From the NCBI RefSeq assembly GCF_002105155.1, contig NW_019029025.1, forward strand, positions 248,001 through 312,000: a DNA stretch of 64,000 nucleotides, read 5' to 3'. Origin of the DNA: Lobosporangium transversale (Eukaryota > Mortierellomycota > Mortierellomycetes > Mortierellales > Mortierellaceae). Under the pieces are notes generated by a model. It was given only the letters and a program-made list of their open reading frames with translations, did not search any database and had not been told where the DNA came from. Shown here piece after piece: positions 37,401 to 47,503 of this stretch (within the stretch, counting starts at the first letter, position 1; each line of letters opens with the position of its first letter). A program made the position numbers and the translations under genes.

Positions 37401-38084
37401 AGAAAATCCATTCCGTCGAGGCGACTAAGTGTTACTAGGTATTGTGTGTTTGTTTGTTCTATGAGAAGTGTGTGAGGACAGGAGCATTGAATTGATTGAA
37501 TTATACAAGGGTACAGTGAGAAAGAGCCAAGACAAGTAAATAGGAGGACTAGACGAAGTTTACTACCGGCATCATGCTGAAGAGCATGGCCAATGACAAG
37601 CATCGTTATGCGAAGAGGGAACGCACCGTGCTGTACTTATAGCGCAAAATCAAAAAGTGCTGCCAGATACAGCGCCCAACACGTGCTTATTGGACTATTT
37701 CACATATATAATTGTTACTAAAAAAAGCAAGCGGCCAGGTGTGGATGAAATGGATGTGCATTAAATAAGTCTTGTTATTTCCTTTTTTTTATTACCGTTG
37801 ATTTGGGCTTCAATGAAACCTGGGGCGATAATGAGGCCCTCTGCATCAAGGACTACGTCAGGAAGCCGCTTTTGGTACCAAAAGAACTTGTGTGGGTCGA
37901 TGATCTTGCCGCTTTGGATCCAAATAGCATCTTTCTCTACAATCTTATGGTCCCTTAGAATGCGGCAGTTGATGATTTTTGTAACTTTGGGTTCATTCTC
38001 TGAAGGAGGAATAGGAATAGGAGTGTCGGGTTCAGGCGAAAGGGGAGAAGAGTAGTGCTGAAGAGCTAGTGGGTACTGCATCAT
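34401..38084 (-). CDS. DAC1: N-acetylglucosamine-6-phosphate deacetylase with alternative 274-codon insert
   Basis: Exons (minus): 37796-38084, 36653-36798, 36161-36476, 35704-36061, 34401-35475; 727 aa long form. Seen: HVEGPFINKARIGAH (metal ligand), SVGHSMA, THLFNAM, HHRDPGVIG, ICDGIHVHP, catalytic Asp in LITDAMSAMG, and the C-terminal VRNFIKFTHCSLVEALEAVTLHPA and GADADLV. Known: removes acetate from GlcNAc-6-P to give GlcN-6-P in amino-sugar catabolism. The last exon begins with 274 codons rich in His, Asp, Glu and Ser placed between ETLAG and ITLDACVRNF, where the family is contiguous. A second acceptor (tctag, exon starting 34653) is in the same phase and yields ETLAGSVITLDACVRN, a normal 453-aa enzyme. 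Intron 1 is 997 nt. Confidence 0.93.
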
Positions 38085-39043
38085 TGGCTACTGGGGCAAA
38101 TAGTAAAAAAAAATCAAGACAAGCAAGGGCAACGGATGAGAGAAGCAGCGATTGCCAAAATATCCTAAATCGTTAAAGTATTGGAAAAGAAAGCAGAGAG
38201 GTATGCGCAGATCTGAGAGATGAGAAGCGTAAGAAAAGAGTTTCTCAGCGAGGGAATAAGAGTAGAAGACGTATGGCCCAGCAAGAAGTAGAGGTGTGAC
38301 CGGAGGTAAAGAAGGAAAGGAAAGAGAAAGTAAAGTGTATGCGGGATGAAATATGTATAATGCGTTCTGTAAATTTGCACATGAATGCTGCGTGCTTCCT
38401 GCCATGAATTCAAAAGAAAAGGGCTCCGGGATACATATATCAGCCAAAAATATTAAAAACTTTTATGATAATATATTCCCCGCAAACATGTCAAGGCCAC
38501 ATTTTCTGGACTGGTATACATAATTCGATGCCCTTGTCTAGTATAACCTAATGAATACACACACTTTAAAACAGTGCCAATGATGAATAGTATGAGCATT
38601 CCTACTCTTTCTCTCAAATAATCGGGCTAGACACATTCTGCTTGCCCTTACTGAGCCATATGGATATACCGTCCGTTCAAATAATCCAGGGCAATAAAGA
38701 CATATTCAAAGGCGTCTTCGCTATTATTATATTTAGCAAAATATTAACTGATGATCAAGATAAGAGATTGTGCCTCAACTCTGACATAAACCTTTTGTAT
38801 CATTATTGAAGTGCATAACTATAATATTGGAAAGCTTATGATCATAGGTTCTAACCATTCACAGCGTCAGTTGAGAATTAGCAGTTGTACTAAGTTTATT
38901 TATTAAAAATAGTTTTAAAATGCTTTGGCTTTTTTGTAACTCATCCAATCATGATCATCCTGTAATTTGTATTTGTCTAAATACTGCCTGTATTCTAGAA
39001 AAGATATAACGCGTCTCACAATCTAACCCTTTGCGGCACGCCT
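38085..39043. other. Spacer between DAC1 and the small secreted peptide gene
   Basis: A+T-rich, no recognisable gene; probably the DAC1 promoter and the 3' flank of the peptide gene. Confidence 0.5.
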
Positions 39044-39438
39044 CTATGACTTACTACAGAGAAAGCCGCAAGGACGCTTAAGAGACTTGGCTTCAACAGG
39101 GGTGTCCTTCTCTTGGCTGGAAGCATATTTCTGAGAAGTATTTGAACGGGGGCAGTGAAAGCCGCTGCATTTGGCTTCAACAGGAGAGACATCGCTCGCC
39201 TTAGCCACGATTGGAGCAGCTAAAGATCAAATAAAGATGGTAACGTTGAGGAGGACAGATGACAGACAGAGGGAAAGTGGTAATAAATCGAGCGTTTAGC
39301 ATATTTGGGTAGTGTACAAATACAACACATTTAGGCACAAACATGAACATGCACGTAGACAGACGTAAAGATCTTACCTTTTGACATAACCAAGGCGGCA
39401 GCGGCCACGGAAAGAGCAGCGATGATTGAGAGCTTCAT
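39044..39438 (-). CDS. Small secreted cysteine-containing peptide precursor
   Basis: Two exons (minus): 39378-39438 and 39044-39219; 78 aa. Seen: an N-terminal signal peptide (MKLSIIAALSVAAAALVMS), then two related units, VSPVEAKCSGFHCP and TPVEAKSLKRPCGFLCSKS, each with a closely spaced Cys pair around GF. The second unit carries a Lys-Arg site just before PCGFLC, as cut by Kex2 proteases. The exon phases match and a stop follows directly. Family not recognised. A secreted, possibly processed peptide is inferred from signal peptide, internal repeat and dibasic site; a plain small secreted protein is equally possible. Confidence 0.7.
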
Positions 39439-39966
39439 GGTGTGGGATGGGTGGTGGAGACCTGAGGAACTTTTTGTAGTGTGGTAAAATGTGATGAAAA
39501 AAAGAGCGTGAATGTGTCTTCTTTTATACGAGAAAACATGTGTAGTAAACTAGTTGACTCGCTGAGCTTGACAGATCGGGCAATAAATTGCAGTCTACGG
39601 ATCTACAAATAAAGAACAGAGCGTTTGCACATGTACTGACTGAGACTTTGAGGAACAGAGTCAGAACGTTTGATTCGCACAATTTAGGTTGTGCGTCATT
39701 TGACACAAGTGGAGCAGTATGCCAAATACTCAATCATGAAAATCTAGTCGTCATGCAAAACGAGACATGAGCTCATGGTAGAATGGGAGAATGGGCAAAC
39801 ATAGCTCACTTATATAGGATAATTGAACTAGGAAGCATACTCATATTATAAACCCAAGCAGGCAAACCTGGCTGCCTTTGCTACCACTATGGTGCTCAAT
39901 GCATTTACTTTTGAAATACTCAATAAGGATTTTTGCCAAATGCCCTGTATTTACTTGTATCGCCCA
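39439..39966. other. Spacer upstream of the small secreted peptide gene
   Basis: No gene seen; contains the presumed promoter of the peptide gene. Confidence 0.45.
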
Positions 39967-40128
39967 TTTCATTTGGTCGCGATCCCATATAACTTTAATC
40001 TAAAAAACGATGATTGAATTGGTCTTAGTGGCGTCTCACTGCCCGATGAACTTGGAACAAGCGATTTAATTGGCTGCCAATATACTTGAGAGTATTCAAA
40101 AAATATAGGGGATCGCGACCAAATGAAA
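39967..40128. mobile_element. MITE-like element with 20-bp perfect terminal inverted repeats
   Basis: TTTCATTTGGTCGCGATCCC at 39967-39986 is repeated as its exact reverse complement at 40109-40128. The 162-bp unit has no coding capacity. No clear target-site duplication was seen, so a non-mobile hairpin remains possible. Confidence 0.6.
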
Positions 40129-40639
40129 CGATATATACGAACTTTGTAGGGAAATGACAATAACTATATTAGGTCTGTTCTAATGAGTCCAATTTGACAA
40201 TGCACTCAAGAATGCCTTGCTTGAGTTAGAAGTTGTAGTCTTATATTCTATTGGCCCTAGGTTTCATCAAAAGATGAAAATACCCACTTATCCAGGACTA
40301 CGAGAGGCTAGGTCGTGCACTGTAAACGCGATTCCACCCATCGCTATGTAATAAGGTATCGAGTGGCCCTTTCTCCACAACAAATGCAGCTTAGAGCTAA
40401 AACCTAGCAACGTAGTGGATTAGTGAAACATACAGAAGCTTCGGTAGCAAATCACAACTTCTGATAAAGATCTTTAAAACTCTTCAAATTTGCCGAGAAG
40501 CAAGGAATGTCGATAGAGATTGCGAACTGTTAATAATCGCGGTGTTTACCATGCTGAACAGGGGTCATAATACACCCAAATAGCAGGCCTTCAAAAATGA
40601 CGTTTTATTAGCTATTGGTGTATGAAAGCTCGATAGGGC
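40129..40639. other. Spacer before the second retrotransposon pile
   Basis: No gene or RNA feature recognised. Confidence 0.45.
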
Positions 40640-41370
40640 CAGGGTTGCCCCATTACTGGAGTCACAAATAAAGCGGTATTCAATAGCCAGCCGTGGCCGC
40701 ATCCTCGTACTGCCACGATACAACATCCCGTTCATAAACCACATCAGCATTGAGTAGATTTCCCCGGTCCCCTGGAGACTTTATCTCTATAAACGACAGC
40801 GCTATAAAGCTGATGAAATATCTAGTCTAGAATGTACTTGATGTCCCATCCTCCGAAGAGGATCGCTTTACGATCGCCATAAGTCTAGTCATATACCCTC
40901 GGTAAGCCCTTCGGGCGCCGCGCGACTATTGCCACGGCTCATCACCGTGCTTAACGTCGAAGACATACCGTTGCAGGATAGGAATCGTCCCCATCCTTTT
41001 CATGGTTGCCAACCGCCGCTGTCCTAGCAGGCTCTGCAACAGAACCTTGCCTGCGGCGGGTGGGTCTAACGTAGGTCCTGGACAGCGCCTGTCGCGATGC
41101 GTATCCATTGCCGTATTGCAAGGACAAAAGGCTTCTGCTGTCATTAAGCTATATCCGTTGCTTCAGTCACCTCTTGGTCCAGTGTGTGGTGCACGCTTCT
41201 GCCTCAGTCTCACACCTCAATCCTTCTCCTTAGTAATGGTTTCCTTAAAGCGTGGGTTCCAAATCAACTCCATAGCCTGCTGCTCAAGGTAGCCAACGAA
41301 CTTGTGAATCACTTTACGAGCGATAGATCGCGCTGTGCAGAACAGAGAACCCATTCGTTTATTAAATCAA
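40640..41370 (-). mobile_element. LINE subfamily C fragment (copy 2)
   Basis: 3' end shares the LINE A-type tail (GGTTGCCCCATTACTGGAG..AATAAAGCGG at 40646-40680) but has no A run. Minus-strand coding remnants: MELIWNPRFKETI (compare LINE B TEIWNKRCKVTV), then AFCPC, RCPGPTLDPP and KVLLQSLLGQRR ending near 40926. In-frame stops are present. The other copy is 25235-25637. Confidence 0.55.
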
Positions 41371-41531
41371 GTGGTGAGTATGGAAGCTTTACCTTTTTTT
41401 TTTTTTTTATTTTAGCCATTAAGGGTCTTTCTCTATCGCGCATTTCTGAGCAGCGACGACATTATGTTTGAACTATAATGCCAGGGTAGATGGTTGGATT
41501 AATGTCTGTTTCGTCTACCGTTTGGCCGTCG

Positions 41532-43388
41532 TTTTTTTATTTTTTTTTTATTTTTTGATAACAAGGGCCCTCAGGGATTTATTCTCTACACTCTATGAAC
41601 AAAATACTCCAGAAACTATAGTCAATAAACGGCTATTACTGCACAAACGACAAGAGCCGCTGTATCCATGATTCCATAAACCCTGACCGCCGTGGTTGGT
41701 ACTCAAAGTCCACCTTTCCGACGTGGCCTGTTGCGCAACACGACAAATTATCCGCTATCCATAGTCATCAAAAGCTTCATTCCACTTAGCCGCTCCATCA
41801 CGTCCAGTTTGGTTTCCCAAGGTAACTGTCCCGGACTCGGTCATCCGCGATCTTGTAGATCTCTTTTACATTCAGCTTCTGTCTTTGTCTGAGGGAAGGG
41901 ACAAGGAAATCATTGCTACTACGTCTGTACTCCCCAACACAGTTGAATCCTCTGGCGCGTTTGCTCATAGCAGTGATTCCACGAGCCTTTTCCCATTCAA
42001 CGGTGACTTTACACCGTTTGTTCCAGATTTCTGTACGACCGAATTCCTCTATGGCCTTGACGAAGCGCCCTGCCATATATGTAGCTATCCTTGTTGTTGT
42101 CTTGAAGCCAACTTTCCAACTCTGAGCAATGGACTTGGGCGTAAGTCCATGGTAAATGTCCTGCACAGACCAATCTGGTGTGTGCTCTCTCTCTTCCTCA
42201 TCATCGCCGTTCCTATCACCATGGCGTCGTACTTCTCGCACACCATCGATATGCATCTCCAGAGTCCCCCAAATGTAGTCCTCCTCTGCCGCAGTAAAAG
42301 TTGGCTCTTTTGTCCTTGGTGGGTCTACACCTCTCTCTCTGGCCCTTTGTGCTTGCTCCTGCACTGCTTTCAACTCTTTCCTTCATGTCCTCTCCCCTAT
42401 CACATTCACATTTTGGATTATCTCCTTCCACTTCTCGGCCTGAGTCTCCATCGTCCTTGGACATCTCCAGATGTGCGATGTGTCTTCATCCTCTGTCCCA
42501 CACACTCTGCAGTTGCCGTCTTCATAAAGGTCTGGCCTCCAGTGTCTCATATATGATTGTGTAGGCAGCATTCCATGCAGTTTCTTGATCCTGTGCGCTC
42601 GCTTTTGGCAGTCCGCTGGGCTGGTGAAGAGTCCTTTCGGTAGGTTGCTATCATGAACAATGTTCATAGTAGCTCGCTAATCAATTTTTGTCCAATCCTT
42701 AACATGCTCCTGCGTCCTGTTCTGAGCGATCCACGTGTGATGTGTACGAGTTGTTGACTGTAACTTAAGGATCTGCCTTAAGTCATCTTCCGCTGGTACA
42801 TCGTTGAACTTTGCATGGCAGTACATGTCATTATGCTCCGTTATGTTGATATCCCATAGCTCGCCATAATGTCCATGTTTTGCTGCTTCGTCCGCTTCTT
42901 CGTTCCCTCGGTTGCCGGCATGTCCTTTGACCCACTCGACCGTGACTTCCGATCCTTGTTGAATAAATGCGTTGTGTATAGCTGCCCACCATACTGCATA
43001 CGGTGATCTAATACGTTGTCGCAACGTGCTATCCACTCTGCCTCGGACCAATGCTCGGAATTGAGTCACAACTGCGCTGTTATCAAGTCGAATTGTCATA
43101 GGTCTGTTTCGTGGGCTGATAAGTATTCCTGCCAACAAACCAGCTAGCTCTGCCTTTGTCGAGGATGCGTTGCCTGCTACTCTACCAGATAGCGCAGTGT
43201 AAAAATCACCCTCTTGTGTCTGGACTACTACACCAAATGCCATACTTACTCTGAGAGATCCATCCGTATAAATGACATTACCTGGCTGGATATTGTACTG
43301 TTCCCTTTGGCGTTGGATTTCCTCCTCGGTATTGGCACTAATGATAACTCCATTTGTGTCCCTGGCTAGGTTGGGCGTATTGAGCCGG
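41532..43388 (-). mobile_element. 5'-truncated LINE subfamily B, copy 2
   Basis: Minus strand. RNase H domain (42677-43380) with the D-E-D-D set in YTDGSL, STKAELAGL, LDNSAVV and NEEADEAAK, then a C-terminal Cys/His region (CRVCGTEDEDTSHIWRCP) and a 190-aa C-terminal block. Breaks: a TGG to TAG change near 42673-42678 (copy 3 reads KIDWRAT, this copy KID-stop-RAT) and a TGA after VIGERT (near 42374). The 3' UTR ends GGGCCCTTGTTATCA plus a T/A-rich tail at 41532-41556. Over the shared part it is nearly identical to 44447-45953. No reverse transcriptase region remains. Confidence 0.85.
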
Positions 43389-44022
43389 ATTTTTTTTCTT
43401 TTTTTTCGTGTTAACAAGAACCCACAGAGGCGAGGGATTTTATTTCATAATCTCGCTCTAAATTGATGATATCCCCCTCAACTATGAAACAAGCGAAACT
43501 CTCAAAGTTCGCACGGTATGGTTGTGAAGAGCCAATTCGTATCCATGTTTTTCTCTACCAATGTACACCGTGATCGGTACTCGAAGTCCATCCTTCCGAT
43601 GTGGCCTGTTGCGCCCGTGAAAAGCCGCGGAGGCTGGCGTGCCGACTCTAGCTAAGGACGACTTTTAATTTTTTCTATTCGATCAAATCCACTGGCATGT
43701 GGACCCAAATCTTGCGGAATTGGTCTGAAATTTCTACTTTGGACTCCGTCAAACTTTGTGATCATCGCCGTCCTAGTCAAGTGGGTGGATGGGGGATGTG
43801 CTGCCAGATGTACCGCTGGTTCGGCTGGGGGGTGGAATATATACCTAAGACGTGTGGCCAGCCAGGCGACTTAGGCTGTCTCGGAGAGAAAGTATAAAAA
43901 CTCAAGCAGATCCCTGACCTGGCACATGTTTGCTTCACTTTATGTGCCTTAACCAGGACTCGAACCCGGCCCCTGGGCTAGACAGGGGGGTGCCCTGACG
44001 AGTATACTACTCAGCCATTGGA
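43389..44022 (-). mobile_element. tRNA-headed SINE, copy B
   Basis: Read on the minus strand: tRNA-like head (44022 down to about 43950) with a good B box (GGTTCGAGTCC) and an A-box-like GGCTGAGTAGTATACTCG, a unique body, then a 3' section related to the LINE 3' UTR and an A tail at 43389-43404. Compared with copies A and C it lacks about 39 bp after GACTTAGG (near 43875), between short direct repeats. Confidence 0.8.
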
Positions 44023-44446
44023 CTATGGGCCGCGCCGGAGCCGACAATTTTTTTTTTTTTTTTTTTTTTCTTCTCTAAAAGCTTTACCCTGGTTATACTT
44101 ACCATTACGTCACTTATTAGATTTTAAGCACTTATATGATATTTATCCAGTATGCCCTGTCGTAGAGCATCTACTAGTGATCTCTGGAAACTAGTAGGTA
44201 ATGATAAAAAATGAAGAATTGGGCAAGAGCCTCGTGGTTTTGGGATACGATAGTGATCCTAAGTAATGCTTTGAATGATTTTGAGGATGCTGCAAAAGGG
44301 CATCGATAATAAGAAGAGAGATCTTTAATAACTGCTAATTTTCTGAGAATTCATAATGAGAATAATGAAGATAAACTCACCTGCAAAAGGGCATCGATAA
44401 TAAGAAGAGAGATGCCGTTTTTGCAGTGAAGGAAAAAGCTACTTAA

Positions 44447-45953
44447 TTTTTTTTTTTGATAACAAGGACCCTCAGGGTCATGGGATTTATTTTCTACATT
44501 CTATGAACAAAATGCTCCAGAAACTATAGTCAATAAACAGCTATTACTGCACAAACGACAAGAGCCGCTGTATCCATGATTTCATAAACCCTGACCGCCG
44601 TGGTTGGTACTCAAAGTCCACCTTTCCGACGTGGCCTGTTGCGCAACGCGACAAATTATCCGCTATCCATAGTCATCAAAAACTTCATTCCACTTAGCCG
44701 CTCCATCACGTCCAGTTTGGTTTTCCCAAGGTAACTGTCCCGGACTCGGTCATCCGCGATCTTGTAGATCTCTTTTACATTCAGCTTCTGTCTTTGTCTG
44801 AGGGAAGGGACAAGGAAATCATTGCTACTACGTCTGTGCTCCCCAACACAGTTGCGTCCTCTAGCGCGTTTGCTCATAGCAGTGATTCCACGAGCCTTTT
44901 CCCATTCAACATTAACTTTACACCGTTTGTTCCGGATTTCTGTACGACCGAATTCCTCTATGGCCTTGACGAAGCGCCCTGCCATATATGTAGCTATCCT
45001 TGTTGTTGTCTTGAAGCCAACTTTCCAACTCTGAGCAATGGACTTGGGCGTAAGTCCATGGTAAATGTCCTGCACAGACCAATCTGGTGTGTGCTCTCTC
45101 TCTTCCTCATCATCGCCGTTCCTATCACCATGGCGTCGTACTTCTCGCACACCATCGATATGCATCTCCAGAGTCCCCCAAATGTAGTCCTCCTCTGCCG
45201 CAGTAAAAGTTGGCTCTTTTGTCCTTGGTGGGTCTACACCTCTCTCTCTGGCCCTTTGTGCTTGCTCCTGCACTGCTTTCAACTCTTTCCTTCATGTCCT
45301 CTCCCCTATCACATTCACATTTTGGATTATCTCCTTCCACTTCTCGGCCTGAGTCTCCATCGTCCTTGGACATCTCCAGATGTGCGATGTGTCTTCATCC
45401 TCTGTCCCACACACTCTGCAGTTGCCGTCTTCATAAAGGTCTGGCCTCCAGTGTCTCATATATGACTGTGTAGGCAACATTCCATGGAGTTTCTTGACCC
45501 TGTGCGCTCGCTTTTGGCAGTCCGCTGGGCTGGTGAAGAGTCCTTTCGGTAGGTTGCTATCATGAACAATGTTCATAGTAGCTCGCCAATCAATTTTTGT
45601 CCAATCCTTAACATGCCCCTGCGTCCTGTTCTGAGCGATCCAAGTGTGATGTGTACGAGTTGTTGACTGTAACTTAAGGATCTGCCTTAAGTCATCTTCC
45701 GCTGGTACATCGTTGAACTTTGCATGGCAGTACATGTCATTATGCTCCGTTATGTTGATATCCCATAGCTCGCCATAATGTCCATGTTTTGCTGCTTCGT
45801 CCGCTTCTTCGTTCCCTCTGTTGCCGACATGTCCTTTGACCCACTCGACCGTGACTTCCGATCCTTGTTGAATAAATGCGTTGTGTATAGCTGCCCACCA
45901 TACTGCATACGGTGATCTAATACGTTGTCGCAACATGCTATCCACTCTGCCTC
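44447..45953 (-). mobile_element. 5'-truncated LINE subfamily B, copy 3
   Basis: Minus strand: two open stretches in the same frame, 45292-45945 (end of RNase H with VKGHVGNRGNEEADEAAK, then CRVCGTEDEDTSHIWRCP) and 44656-45282 (C-terminal block ending FLMTMDSG), separated by a single TGA. The 3' UTR ends GGGTCCTTGTTATCA plus A tail. It is flanked by perfect 19-bp direct repeats GAAGGAAAAAGCTACTTAA at 44428-44446 and 45954-45972, a clean target-site duplication. Confidence 0.9.
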
Positions 45954-45970
45954 GAAGGAAAAAGCTACTT

Positions 45971-45974
<4 letters not shown>

Positions 45975-46002
<28 letters not shown>

Positions 46003-46663
46003 CCTGTTAACAAGAACCCACAGAGGTGAGGAATTTTATTTCATAATCTCGCTCTAAAGTAATGATATCGCCCTCAACTATGAAACAAGCGAAACTCTCA
46101 AAGTTCGCACGGGATGGCTGTGAAGAGCCAATTCGTATCCATGTTTTTCTCTACCAATGTACACCGTGATCGGTACTCGAAGTCCATCCTTCCGATGTGG
46201 CCTGTTGCGCCCGTGAAAAGCCGCGGAGGCTGGCGTGCCGACTCTAGCTAAGGACGACTTTTAATTTTTTTCTATTCGATCAAATCCACTGGCATGTGGA
46301 CCCAAATCTTGCGGGATTGGTCTGAAATTTCTACTTTGGACTCCGTCAAACTTTGTGATCATCGCTGTCCTAGTCAAGTGGGTGGATGGGGGGGATGTGC
46401 TGCCAGATGTACCGCTGGTTCGGCTGGGGGGTGGAATATAAACCTAAGACATGTGGCCAGCCAGGCGACTTAGGGTAGTGCACCCACGATCTTAGCCTTA
46501 GCGGAGAACACTAGGCTGTCTCGGAGAGAAAGTATAAAAACTCAAGCAAATCCCTGACCTGGCACATGTTTGCTTCACTTTATGTGCCTTAACCAGGACT
46601 CGAACCCGGCCCCTGGGCTAGACAGGGGGGTGCCCTGACGAGTATACTACTCAGCCATTGGGC
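45975..46663 (-). mobile_element. tRNA-headed SINE, copy C (most complete)
   Basis: Minus strand: tRNA-like head at 46663-46590, body, LINE-related 3' section and A tail (T run 45975-46002). Contains the ~39 bp missing from copy B. Flanked by perfect direct repeats AGGAAAAAGCTACTTAAAT at 45956-45974 and 46666-46684, the same sequence that flanks LINE B copy 3. About 690 bp with tail. The head retains the Pol III internal promoter boxes but not a full acceptor stem. Confidence 0.9.
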
Positions 46664-46791
46664 TTAGGAAAAAGCTACTTAAATACTATTTAAAAATGGT
46701 AGAAAATAGGATGATAGGAAATAAATAAATTGAAAGGAAATACATATTTAGGTAAATGAATAGGCGTCATTTACGACAGCCCACACAAATT

Positions 46792-46874
46792 GGAGAGATG
46801 GCCGAGTTGGTCTAAGGCGCCGCGTTAAGGCCGCGGTCTATTCGTAGGCGTGGGTTCGAATCCCACTCTCTTCA
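46792..46874 (+). tRNA. tRNA-Leu (anticodon AAG)
   Basis: Acceptor GGAGAGA paired with TCTCTTC, D-arm TGGCCGAGTTGGTCTAAGGC, anticodon arm CCGCG-TTAAGGC-CGCGG (AAG), a long variable arm as expected for class II Leu tRNAs, T-arm GTGGG-TTCGAAT-CCCAC, discriminator A. 83 nt without an intron. The retroelement pile ends 107 bp upstream. Confidence 0.96.
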
Positions 46875-47013
46875 CTATTTTTGCTATACGACTTCTTCAT
46901 GTCTTGTGACTGTTAATATAGTGGAGTGTGTGTATATTTACCTGAACTGGTAATTTTTACCTTTCAACTGCCTTTTTACACTTTTTTCTTTTCTCTTTTT
47001 TCCTGGTAGAAAT

Positions 47014-47471
47014 ATGGCGTGGAACGCAGGAAAGACAGGGTCCAATACTACACCATTGGGGCCACGTAAACGTATGATTGGCGAGGTCAATAATCAACAG
47101 GATTTCTATTCTAATGATCAAAATGCCCGCGGGCGCTCAGCTGAAGTTTCTGACAGATCATCCCTTTCAGGTTCATTGACTCCCGGTGGAAGCGATGCAG
47201 CTGCACCTAAAAATGAGAGTATGGAGTATTTCTGTCAAGTGTCTGGGCGGTATATTGTATTGTGACATTCCAATTTTTTTTTTTTAATGGGATTCGTTTA
47301 CATTAACTGTTGTTTTTGCTTATTCATCTTTTCAGATGGTACTGAAGAACCAAGACGCAAGCGCAAGAGCCGCTGGGCTGCAGAAGATGAGAAGGTTACT
47401 ATTCCAGGCATGCCAACTGCACTGCCTACCAACATGACGGAAGAGCAGCTGGGCATGTTTTTGTGTAAGTT

Positions 47472-47503
<32 letters not shown>

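Noticed and set aside
41885-45465. Plus-strand 223-codon frames at 41885-42556 and 44794-45465
   Set aside because: They lie antisense to the LINE B C-terminal coding region, which has the recognisable RNase H and Cys/His motifs.
43950-46663. tRNA-like heads of the SINE copies as functional tRNA genes
   Set aside because: They keep A and B boxes and a T-arm, but the acceptor stem is mismatched and the sequence continues directly into the SINE body in each copy.
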